64,000 bases of DNA from Owenia fusiformis (Eukaryota > Annelida > Polychaeta > Sabellida > Oweniidae): positions 19,810,477 to 19,874,476 of the forward strand of contig CAIIXF020000004.1 in assembly GCA_903813345.2 (NCBI GenBank). The letters run 5' to 3'. Shown here piece by piece: positions 1-12,800 of this stretch (its first letter is position 1; each line of letters starts with the position of its first letter). Under the pieces are notes generated by a model that saw only the letters and a program-made list of their open reading frames with translations, was not told where the DNA came from and made no database searches. Position numbers and translations under genes: made by a program.

Positions 1-672
1 ATTATACACTTTTACTTGAATAAAATATGTCACCAGCGTCTCACTTAAACATGTGGTGTGCCATGAGAAATAAGCATAATTTGCAAAATGTTCCTGAACT
101 GATACGACATGATGATCGCTAAGCTAATAGCCCTGATGCAAACCCCAGTGAGTATAAGGTTTTGGAAGGTCTCCAGGAGATTGTATGAAGGCACCCAATC
201 TAGAAAATTGCTCTACTAAAGCTGGCAATTAAAACAGGTTGAAAAAAACTTAGCTAACATTTCATTAATACTGCTATATCAGCAAGGCGACTAAAACTAA
301 AATATATCATTAAATAAGGCGGCGGACCAATTGAACTCCTCTTTTAGATCAAATTTAATTCAAGTTGAAGGACTTGTTATATTATATTATTACTATAAAA
401 AGTGGCGTTTTTGGCAGTTTTACAGAATTGTTTGCATGAAAGCTCATGAAATAATTCAATAAAAACGGTAAATCTCCCAAAACGTATTAAAACAAGTTAG
501 AAGATGGACATTGAAACTACAACAATGTCAAATCAATTACCATTCAAGTTTATAAAAGTTATTGTATATCCAATTTTCAATTTGAAATAGCAATGGGCAG
601 CATCGAAATGAAACAGCTGGTAGTGTAAAGCATATCAATTGTGTTTTAAACTAAACTCATTTAATTATTAAG
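1..672. other. Intron or upstream sequence, no exon seen
   Basis: AT-rich sequence with no recognisable exon. It ends in a short acceptor-like AG just before the first exon I can support. Because that exon opens in the middle of a protein domain, the stretch is most likely the 3' part of an intron, with earlier exons outside the window. Confidence 0.5.
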
Positions 673-868
673 ATGGATTGCTCATTGAGGATAAGTGGAA
701 GACTAGAGACCGGATTTTACGCCGCAGCCATCATGATCGAAGATTTCGACGATGTTTCCTCTACGACACCACTCAGTAGTGTTCCCGTACAATTCCTGCT
801 ACTTGTATTTAACTCAGATGCTGGTTGTTCAAGTGCACCAACCTTTTCGACAACTACGCGAAATGAAG
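673..868 (+). CDS. Exon 1 in window: ectodomain module, first part
   Basis: Open from an AG acceptor to the donor GTAATC, phase 0 in and phase 1 out. It encodes CSLRISGRLETGFYAAAIM, then a stretch with TTPLSSVPVQFLLLVF, then CSSAPTF. From memory of the family, this Y-A-A-x-x-IEDF ... LSSVPVQFL ... CSSxPxF pattern opens a module found in large extracellular proteins of many marine invertebrates. The first ATG at 673 lies inside the module and is not believed to be a start codon. Confidence 0.75.
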
Positions 869-3800
869 GTAATCTATTAATGAAGAACACTTTGAATTAT
901 GTTGATTCATATTGAAGTGACTTGGCCTCCTTGATTTCCCTTACGTTAGAGCCACTTTTGGTATCACATTTGGTGAACGTAAATTTAATATTCTTGGAGA
1001 AGACAGCTAGAAAGACAGACTAATAGGCAGACCAATTGGTTAATTTCGTCGCTTTTTTATTTTTGCAAATATACAGAATATATTTCTTTACAGGTGCGTG
1101 TGTTGGTGTCACACAATCTTTCGTCGAGCCTATCACTGTTAATACAGGCAATGCCAGAGGAATGTAAGTAAACAATAAGCCTATCACTGTTAATACAGGC
1201 AATGCTAGAGGAATGTAAGTTACCAATTAGCAAATCACTGTCAATAGAGGCAATGCTAGAGGAATGAAAGTTACCAATTAGCAAATCACTGTTAATACTT
1301 GCAATGCTAGAGGAATGTAAGTTACCAATTAGCAAATCACTGTTAACACAGGCAATGCTAGAGGAATGTAAGTTACCAATTAGCAAAGCACTGTTAATAA
1401 GGCAATGCTAGAAGAATATAAGTTATCAATTAACAAATCACTGTTAATACAGGCAATGCTAGAGGAATATAAGTTACCAATTAGCAAATCACTGTTAATA
1501 CAGGCAATGCTAGAGGAATATAAGTTACCAATTAGCAAATCACTGTTAATACAGACAATGCTAGAGGAATGTAAGTTACCAATTAGCAAATCACTGTTAA
1601 TACAGGCAATGCTAGAGGAATATAAGTTACCAATTAGCAAATCACTGTTAATACAAGCAATGCTAGAGGAATGTAAGTTACCAATTAGCAAATCACTGTT
1701 AATACAGGCAATGCTAGAGGAATATAAGTTACCAATTAGCAAATCACTGTTAATACAGGCAATGCTAGAGGAATATAAGTTACCAATTAGCAAATCACTG
1801 TTAATACAAGCAATGCTAGAGGAATGTAAGTTACCAATTAGCAAATCACTGTTAATACAGGCAATGCTAGAGGAATGTAAGTTAACAATTAGCAAATCAC
1901 TATTAATACCGGCAATGCTAGAGTAATGTAAGTTACCAATTAGCAATCACTGTTAATACAGGTAATGCTAGAGGAATATAAGTTACCAATTAGCAAGTCA
2001 CTGTTAATACAGGTAATGCTAGAGGAATGTAAGTTAACAATAAGCAAATCACTATTCACACAGGCAATGCTAGAGGAATGTAAGTTACCAATTAGCAAAG
2101 CACTGTTAATACAGGCAATGCTAGAGGAATGTAAGTTACCAATTAACAAAGCACTGTTAATACAGGCAATGCTAGAGGAATGTAAGTTACCAATTAGCAA
2201 AGCACTGTTAATGCAGGCAATGCTAGAGGAATGTAAGTTACCAATTAGCAAAGCACTGTTAATACAGGCAATGCTAGAGGAATGTAAGTTACCAATTAGC
2301 AAATCACTTTTAATACAGGCAATGCCAGAGGAATGTTATGTTAACAATTGACATATTACTGTTTAACACAAGCTTAAAGACAACTGAGTTAAGTGCGACC
2401 TTACTAATGACAAGGGTAAGAAAATGGAATATTTCGAGACCATAATTGGAGACAACGGTCATACATGGGACGTACAAGTTTAAGTTCAATGAGACCATAA
2501 CTAACGGCAGAACAAAATACAAAATTAAATGCTTGTAATGTGGCAATATATTACGCCAAAGTAAACTTGTAAATTCTTATTTTAAAGTACGAGTTTAAAT
2601 CAATGATTTTAGAATAACTGACATCGACACAGTTTCACCACAAGGACTTGAGAAGTCGGAGGTTTTGCAACGTGGACCAGGTGAATACTACATTAACATA
2701 ACATGGACACCCGAACGGAGCCAAGCAGGGCCGAATATATTTTGTTTCAATGCAATTGACAATATAGGGTATGTCTAAAATCCAAAGACTACAATTTACT
2801 TGTTGATATATACAGGGTGTCAAATAAATATTTTTCCCCCTCAACTTTAACATCCACGGTTGCATAACTAATTTGCCTGTATTATGTCTGAATTGTTCTT
2901 AGCACCTTAACCAGGCATCATCGAGCATTTCTACAAGAGGTTTCAGATGACTAGTTCATTTGAGGTGCATTTTTATGCACAATATTTCATACTCTTGAAA
3001 TCAAGGGGAGAACATTTTTATTTGACACCCTGTAATCTCATGACGTTGTAAGGAATCCCCAGCATACCATTTCATGTGACCAAACAGCAAGAAAATGTTA
3101 AGTTTGCCTTCGTGTGATATATTTGTTATGTCTCTTGTAATTTGCTGACTATATTATTGTATTTTAGTTTATCATCTGGCCAAAGGTGTATTACATTTTT
3201 GGTAGGAACTGCGCCACCTGAGTTTGTGGAAGGTACTGAGAGCCCCCCGAATGGGAGTATCATTCAAGAATGGCACAATCAGTTCTCCATACGAGTCAAC
3301 AGACCAGTAAATATCATATAATATTAATATTATAAAAATAACTAAATAAATTAGAAATTAGTTAAGATGCCGCCAACATTCACTGATTTATCAAGTACCT
3401 TTGAATGTATTCATATAAAATAGTAACAATAGAATTTTTCTCGACAACGATCCAACTAACTCTTAATCATTCAATATATCAGTTTGTTAAACCAAGACGG
3501 CACAGAGCCTTCATTCGATTCTTTGAGAGCAGATCTGAAGGTGTATATCGAGAGGTGTATCAGATCGACACCCGCAGCTCCGAGTTGGTACAATGGCCAT
3601 CAGAGGCAGACAATAGACGTACAATTAGAGAACTGAGATTCAACACAACGTATCAGTGGCGAAGAGGATATAACTATTATATAACGCTCGACCACGGTAA
3701 GAATATAACGCTAGAAAAGGTTTTGCTTTCGGCTACATGTCCCTTTGCAGCAATTTTGACAATTTGAGGAATCTATGCGTCGGTATCTCAGAAGGCCATG

Positions 3801-6800
3801 CCCTTATAAAAAAAATCAACCTTGAAAGTCCGAATTTAAACCGTTTCCACCAATCATTGAATAATGATTGTTTCAACTACCAAGATCAAAGGAAAAACCA
3901 TTGTACGATGATAAGCAATCATTGTGCAACCATTGTGTTCAACCAAGCGAAGTCAACTCTTTTTCAATGAATGCGCAACCGTTTCTATACAATCATTGTA
4001 ATCTGAAACCATCGTAAACTGCAACCATTTCACATTGAAATGTAAATGGTTGCAATTTGTTTTGTTCAATGATTACATAGTTCAACCCCTGCAACCATCC
4101 TGAATTAGTATCGTTCCAAAAAATTATCATTTTACCTGAATTAAAATTATCTTTAAGTAAGGATTTGAATCTACCTCTATTAAACAATAGTATATTAGGA
4201 TATTTTTTCTGCAAGCATACATGCATGTTTATTATAGTAAATAACTTAATTCATGTTAATATGTTTCTTTCTCCAGTATGAATTTAGGAATGCGATACCA
4301 GACTAGTTTTCCACTCAATGGCATATGATAATTTATGTTCTCTGTCATTTACATTATTTACACAAATTAAAAGTACCATATTTAGTATTTATTTCCCTTT
4401 ATCAGATATTGCCAAAATGATGTTAATTATGAAAAGAATTGAGCAAAATTCCAATTTGGTTAAGAAATTGACCAAGGAACATCTTAAGATTTCCTTTAAA
4501 CTTAACAAAATCACAAGATGAGACACAATGGTTTTTGTTCATGACTGATGATCAAACAATACCTACTACATATTGATATTCTCATGGGTTTAGGCAAATC
4601 AGAATGCTTGAACAGCCAATTAAAACGGTTGAACAGCTAATTAAAACGGTTGAACAGCTATATAAAACGGTTGAACAGCTAATTAAAATGCTTGACCAGA
4701 AATAGGGTTCATATTCCTAGTTTCTGTTATATTTATTTTCATATTGTGTTATACTATATATATTTTTTTATTCTCTATTTCATGCAGAGGGGGGGGGGGG
4801 GGGGCAAAAATTTGAAAAGCGTTTTCAGATTTTTGAGGGTTTATTTCTTTATTCAATTACTTTAATAAGTGCTGAGAAATCTCAAATAGCAAGTATATGA
4901 AACTGCAAATACTATTTTCTGAATTTTTTATTTCATTTTTATTTAGTTTTTTTACCATGGGCATTCAATAAATTGAAAGTTCATGGCTTTACTGTATTCA
5001 CTAGGGCATAGCATTTGTACTGAAACTTGTTTTCAGTTTAAATAATATGTGTCAATGATTAAAAACAACAAAAAAAACAGGGCTTATTTTTCAAAACTCT
5101 CAACTTGAAAAAATCTGGAGGAAAATATGGGAAATTTTCTTTGGCAAATTATTTATCATGTTCTGTGTATGGAATAATTAAATTACATAGGATGCTTCCT
5201 TTATAGCAGACTCTAATCAAACTGAGAGTCTCTCTGTTATAAGGTTTGTTTTGCCTTGCCGAATTACTTTTGTTTTGTTTATGGATTAATGGATTAATAA
5301 AGTTTCTTTAGACACATCCTTCAAAGCAGACTCTAATCAAACTAAAGAGACTGAGTCTTTCTGTAATCAGAATTTTTTAAGTTATGCTTATTGACTTAAT
5401 TATTTAAAACACATCCTTTACTGTCTGATTGCATTTTCTCTATCAAATCAAAAATATCAAATCAATAAACAGATTATTTTCTGATTGAAGGATTTCTTCC
5501 TTCCAGACAGATTTTCCCTCCTTTATAATTGTGACAATTACTCAGGTGAAGGTGAAGTATAGGTGTCTGAATTTGTAAAATTCAAGACTTGACCCAATCA
5601 AAATTATTTCAAATGTTTTTGCAATAACTTAAAAAGTAGTGAAGGGATTTTGTAAAAATGATTGTCATGACAGCGAGGGGATTTGCTATGCCTTAGCATT
5701 GCTGTTATCTAGATAATATATATGTGAGTGGGACAATCACCATCCTTCAAGGTTAGATGGAAATTGGTTCAATATATTTTCATTCACAAGATAAGTTTAC
5801 TAAACTATTTCAATATTTTAAATATCTTTTTGATCAAAAAAATTAAATTCTGACATGTATGCATGAAATACATACATTTGAAATATATATTTTAAAGAGC
5901 AATATAATTATTTTATGTTGTATTGAGATAATATTGCCATAGGTTTAAAGGGTTGCATTCGATTGAAACGGTTGCAAGAAATTCAATCAAAATTGTGAAG
6001 CGTTCACAATGGTTACATATGATTGAAACATTTTCAATGAGTTTACAACCAAAATTGTAATGGTTGCATTGTAACGGTTGGCATGGTTGCATAAATGATC
6101 GGATCAATGATTGTACAATGATTGTGCAACGGTTTAAATTCGGACTTTCAAGGTTGAATTTTTTATAAGGGTGGTTTCTCATGATAACGGCAACCATACG
6201 AGGGCCGTAACTTTACAAAATCGAAAGAAATATGCAGCATAAATATATAGGAATAAGCAATACGATGGGGATTTTCTGTATCGATTTTGTGTAGCTACGG
6301 TTGGAAACGTCTGAAAAAATTTTAAAGTTGTATGTTCCCAAGCATACAAGGACGTTGTTATCATTATACATAGAATTGGGTAAATTACTATTTACTATCA
6401 TATAGTTCAAAGATAACACAAGGTCTATTTCATACAAGCCTATATCATGTACATGTGTATAGAATGTGGTACTTTTCCAGGTGTGGTGATAGGTACCGTC
6501 GGATGTGGCGCAGATTCACCTGGTATATTCAATCCAACTTTTTGGACATTTACTGCTCGTAAGTCATAACTTCCAAATAAATACTAGCAGGGAAAACTAC
6601 AATACTCGAAACATAGAAGACAAAATGCGTATTAAAAGGAGAATCAGGTTAAGCAAGCAACCTTTACACAAATTGTTTCAATTTTAGATTTTTTGGCTCT
6701 ATCATTCCTTCTTCATTCCTTGGCATGTCTATTCTCTAAAAAATCCAAAAATGTCTTTGATTCCAACTATTATTTCACGGTCATATGCTAGATCGTTCAG

Positions 6801-9800
6801 AATCAAAATCACAGTTCACACATTTATTATCTGACGGATATTTCAGAGTCATAAAAATGTAATTGCATGGACGTAGTAAGTGTTCATAAGAGATCACTCA
6901 TGTCAATGATAATATAACATATACGTGCATATTTAGGACCACCAGACTGTAGTATTCTGAATGACTGCAGTGGTAATGGAACATGTGTAGCTGATAACCT
7001 TTGTAAATGTGATTTTGGATTTACTAAAGACGATTGTTCAGAATGCGAGGAGAATCGCTGGGGCTCCGATTGTAAACCCTGTTTGAATTGTAACAATGGA
7101 CATTGCAGCCCCAAGAACGGTGTGTGAATACGATCTCTACATTGCATATTTAACAGATATTTGTCTATTTTGTACAGAATATAGTTTTTACCACCTCCGT
7201 GTTAACTATGGTTTCGATTTCAATTAAATAGTAACAGACGATACGATAAGAGCAGCACAAAAACAACAAGTTATTGAATGATTTGAATTGTAGTACAGTA
7301 TATATTCTGCTCGAGAAATTCTGCATTGGAACGAGACAAAGTCGAGTGCCAATACAGAATATCGAGAGCAGAATACTGTATTGCACTTCAAATCATTCTT
7401 TAACGTTTTTATTGTATGGTCTTAGGTAAATACATTTTACCTAGGAGATTATCCCTAAGAAATTTTCTGTATTGCTACTGATTGTCTCATCCGTACCTAT
7501 ATTTTCTGTATTGCTCCGAAGATGATCAAAAGGGACAATCTCAGTAGCAATACAGGTTGGTACAGTACAAGAACTGACCAATCAGAGAGTGATATTGGAA
7601 TCAATTTTTAAAACGTTTTCTATCGTTTCTGTGTGCAAGGCATGTCCAAACTACCAAATCGAAATTATACATACTAAGTTTGTACGCTGGATCTCACAGA
7701 ACTATACAGTCCTGGTAATGGATAAATGGACATAATCATATAACTATTCCGTTTCTGTAGGAGAGTGCATATGTGATGAGGGGTGGGCTGGCCTGATCTG
7801 TTCATTTTGTGCAGAGGGTTATGTAGGACCATCGTGTAAAAGGTGCCCAGTTTGTCTAAATGGCGGAAGGTGCGACCTACGAACAGGTACGTTTACGAAT
7901 CCACAATTTGGTTTATTAATGCAACAGTTCATCTCAATTTGGTTCATAAATCACGCGGTAAATATTTCCACAATCGCCATCCAGTTTGGTTTATCAAGCC
8001 AACACTGCCACATAATACATTTTGGCTTATTATCAATTGACTCGTAGTAATTTGTCAGACTGGGTGGCGACTAGAAAATGCAAAAGGTCGCCGGAAAACG
8101 GGAACACATCGCAAGAAAATGTCCCACACATTACAACATGAAAAAAATCGCGTCCTGTGCGATAAGTTCACTACGTTCGACGCGTCCGTCACTTTCCCGT
8201 CATCGTAGCAGCGCAGTATGGACGCATCCCGGTCTGACGGTTGGTATAACACACATTTTCTGCACATGCTGTAGGTGGCTGTATTTGTGAGATAAACTGG
8301 AAAGGAGAGAGGTGTGAATCACCGACCTGTTCATTATACAACGAGTGCTGGTAAGTGGTAACTATACAACAAATGAAAATACAGTATAAAAGTCAATCTA
8401 AGTCGGATCCAAAGATTATTAATCATGTCTTTAGTATTTTGTGCTTTGCTATATCCGAACAGTAAAATACTTACGGCCAAAATATAGTATCATATGAAAA
8501 GGAAAATTGCGGAAATATTCCAAGTATTTTAGCTTGAATTGTGTACTCTCACACACAGGAACCATGGAGAATGCATAGCTCCGAATGAATGTCGTTGCGA
8601 CGAGGGGTTCTTAGCACCAGACTGTAGGCTTTGTATGCGGGACGTACCTAGATTTGGAACATCATGTACATCGTGTCAATGCACACATGGCACTTGTAAC
8701 ACACATACTGGTGAGTTCATTTGGATGTTTGAATATCTAGATGAAAGTCAATCTTAGATTAAATATTATTGGAGATATTGGGTGGATTGAGAAGTTGCAA
8801 TAAGTGTACACTACAGGTATAGATATGATTGTGCCATTTTGGGATCTTTTGTATGATTGATTGCTGCATCCCCTTTGAAAATTATTAAGTTATTGCAATA
8901 TGGACGTTTGTTGCCCACCACCTACTCTACTAGTTCATTTGCCACTGTGACTGTACTAGCACTTTCGGAATTCTATTTGTGATAGGTGCCTGTACTTGTC
9001 AAAGAGGTTGGGTGGGACCTTTATGTGACGAACCAGATTGCAGATTACTCCGTCATTGTAGTGGTCATGGCAAGTGTGTCGGCCCTAATCGGTGTGAATG
9101 CGATGAACGTCATAGCGGGCCAACGTGTTTGTCCTGCGGCGCCGATAGGTGGGGCGACAATTGTGAATTGTGTCCAGCCTGTGTCAATGGTGGATGCGAT
9201 AAAATAACAGGTATAAGATGCAATATATAACAATGAGACAAAAATAATTGTCGAATTGATTTATACTTTATTGTTTTTTCCTCAGTTCTTAAGTTTTATA
9301 AGTTTATTTACGGAGTGTCCAAGACCAACGGAGCATAATCTGTCCTTCGAAATGGCCATATCATTTTGTGTAGTAATTACCAAAATAAAGTACTCTTCTC
9401 TTTTTGCCCTGGTTAAACACCAAAATGACTTCTTAAAATTAAATCACAAGGGAATTTAATTTATTTAGTAAAAACATGTTTGTTATCCGTTGTTGATTCT
9501 AAAGACACTTTAAATGATACTGGAATATCAAGTTGAGAATGTGTTGAAAGCAACTTCACATATTCTTGACAGGAAATCTTACAGGTGCACCGGTGGAATT
9601 AAACTGATACACCTTTTTAAATAATTGTACCCTAAAAACCACATTCATTGAGAAGAGAGCATTTTGAATCTATAACATCAAGTTAAATTGATCATTTCAG
9701 AACTAAGAGTGTGTGTATACATGTATGCATATATATTTTATTGATCTAAATCACACTAGGTGCTTGTGTGTGCGAAGCTTTATGGGAAGGGGAATTGTGT

Positions 9801-12800
9801 GACAAGTGTATACCAAATCACGCTGGACCACTTTGCCTCCCTTGTCCGAAGTGTGACCATGGAACGTGTGACTTGATCAATGGTTTGTCCGTTTACTTAC
9901 CCTACTATCACACCAAACTAGTTCTCACTACGTTCTCGAAAACGGGCTTCAACTGTGTACGAACGGACTGGACGTACTTAGAACCGTTTGGGATCTATTT
10001 ACAAACTTCATCGAACGTACTCGAACGGGTAGGTCCTCTAGAACTAAGACAATGCTCAAAATATTCTCATGGTCGTCACGTTCTTCAATAAGAACGAGTG
10101 ACAACGTACTAACGACGAGCTGGACGTACTACGAACGGAACCGTCGTACTTCAACCCTACTAGGGACGTTTTAAAAACGAGTTGAACTGTCTGAGGACGT
10201 GTTGAGAACGAGGTAGAACTAAGTGCAAACGGGTTTAAACTGATTAAGAACGTATTTAACACTGCTTATGAACGAATTAGCAAAAATATAGCTATCACAC
10301 CAAACAAGTTGCCACTGCGTTCTTCAAAACTGGTTTGAAACTGTGTGCGAACGGAATGAACGTACCTGCAACTTTCTAAGGTCTATTTACGAACTTTATG
10401 AACGTTCTCAGACGGGAATGTGATTTTAGAATTTTGAATCGATTCAAAATTCGATGGCGACCATACCGTTCTGTAATCAGGTCATGTTGACCTTCTAGAC
10501 TAAGGAACGCGTTCTACGACGTTGCACACCGACGTGGTGCGACCTGAACGAACTGCAAACGAGATGGACGTATTGAAGACTGTTTAAGAACGAAGAAGCT
10601 AATTATTTTAGACATATTTTCCGACCACAGCCAGATTGAGCCCGTTTTACGACGTTTTCGTAAGACTGGCAAGAACGGGTAAGAACTAGTTTGGTGTGAT
10701 AGGGGGGTAAAGAAGATAGCACAATACAAGTACCTTTTCCAATACTCCCATTTGCAATTATAGATTGTTCTTTGTATTGTCATATCATTTTGTCATTTTG
10801 TGCCGCAAAAGAACTCGATACCTATAAGTAACAATTTGGAAAAATACAAAACAGATCAAAATTGATTTTACAATATTATAAAACAAACTTAGTTCACTCG
10901 GACACACTACTCGATGCATAACATGGAATGCAATAACGTGACATATTTATATGAACTGTAGGAGGCTGCACATGTGGATCTGGGTACGTTGGTCCAAATT
11001 GTGACGAGACGAGTTGTAGTGATGTTAATAACTGCAATGATCATGGGAATTGTGTTGGACCAAATGTATGCAGCTGTGACATTGGTTATAGTGGGTCTGA
11101 TTGTTCTGTACCACTGTGTGAACTCACGCACAACTGCAATGGGAATGGGTTTTGTATTTCGCCAAACAAATGCCTTTGTAATGTAGACTTTACAGGATTT
11201 GATTGTGGGTCCCCAGCCTGCACTGGACGACTGGACTGTAATGGACATGGCAATTGTATTAGTCCGAATGTATGCGAGTGTGACAGTGGATACAGTGGTG
11301 ACGATTGTGCAATTCCTACGTGTAAAGGTTTGGATGATTGCAACGGTCGCGGGATGTGTACAAGTCCCGATGTGTGCATTTGTAATGTTGGCTATACAGA
11401 TTCTGACTGTAGTACACCAATGTGCACAACTTTGAGTGATTGTCATGGCAACGGTGAATGTATTCATCCTGAAATATGTCAGTGCAACGATGGCTACACA
11501 TCTAAGGATTGTGCCGTACCCATATGCACATCATTGAATGACTGCAATGGGAATGGAAACTGTGTAAGTCCGGATAAATGTGCATGTAGTAAAGACTATA
11601 GTGGTGACGATTGCAGCACACCAATGTGCAATGGAGTAAACGCATGTACCAATCATGGGAAGTGTATCGCACCTGATTTGTGTGAATGTATGGACGGCTA
11701 TACAGGAGATGACTGTGGCAAGCCAATCTGTGCCACTGTGAATGATTGTTCCAGTCATGGCCAATGCATTTCACCAGATCGGTGTCAATGCGACGCTGGT
11801 TACTCAGATAAAGATTGTGCTACTCCTTTGTGTGATAAAGTCAATGGTTGTAATAACAATGGTGAATGTGTGAGGCCGGATGTTTGTTCATGCCACAGTG
11901 GTTACACAGGTGATGATTGTTCAATCCCAAGTACTCCATTCACATCATCTACGGTGGATGGTTTGATATCATCGACAGTGTCACATTCACCATCAACAAC
12001 GTCAGAATCACCATTAAGAATAACAGTGCAAACTACATTGGCGTCGCTGACATCAACAAACACACTTAAACAATCTACGTCTGCATATAACTGTGCCAAG
12101 GTGAATGACTGCAGTGGACATGGCGTGTGTATAGGAACAAACCTATGTCGCTGTCATGACGGGTTTACTGGAGGAAAATGTAAGCGTTGTATAAGGAACA
12201 GAGTCGGTCCCAACTGTATAGAGTGCCCTCTTTGTGTACACGGGATATGTAACATATTAAAAGGTATGTATCATGATGAGATGTGCGGAGTTTACCTGTA
12301 GAGATATACTCCTTTAAAAAAAGTTAAGGACCAGTCTTTTTCCTCATAGGTTTACATGTTAAACACCATGTATCTTTGAACTCTATTTTCTAAGCGAAAC
12401 AAAAGGAAAACTGATAAATGGATATGTACCTTGACTCTATTCTCTATATTTCAGGAAATACTCAATTTAATCTCTTCATTACAAAAGGTCAAAATTGATG
12501 TTAAAGTTGAGGAATTTAAAAAAATGGTAGAACCCATGTTAACCAACTTACGTAAAACTTACTATGTGAGAATTACTGATACTCAGCATCAAAGTATTTT
12601 TGACAATTCATTTTTTCATTTATTCAGAAATAATTTTTGACCTTTGAAACTCATATTAACTTTGTAAAAGCCGGAAAAACAAATCAATTTTTTGTTGTAG
12701 ACAAGTTAGCAAATTCAATTGTCTATGTAAATTCCATTTTCGAGAAAGAGATTAGAGTCAAGGTACACATCCATTTATCAGTTTTTCTTTCGTTTCAGGC

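Noticed and set aside
1380-2351. Open frames on both strands reading MLEEYKLPISKSLLIQA or LLIGNLHSSSIACINSD units
   Set aside because: They come from the 51-bp minisatellite, whose period is divisible by three. The real reading frame of exon 2 stops at the first unit.
8055-8290. Overlapping 70-residue frames on both strands upstream of exon 9
   Set aside because: A more GC-rich intron stretch; neither frame shows a domain pattern, and the plus frame runs through the acceptor of exon 9.
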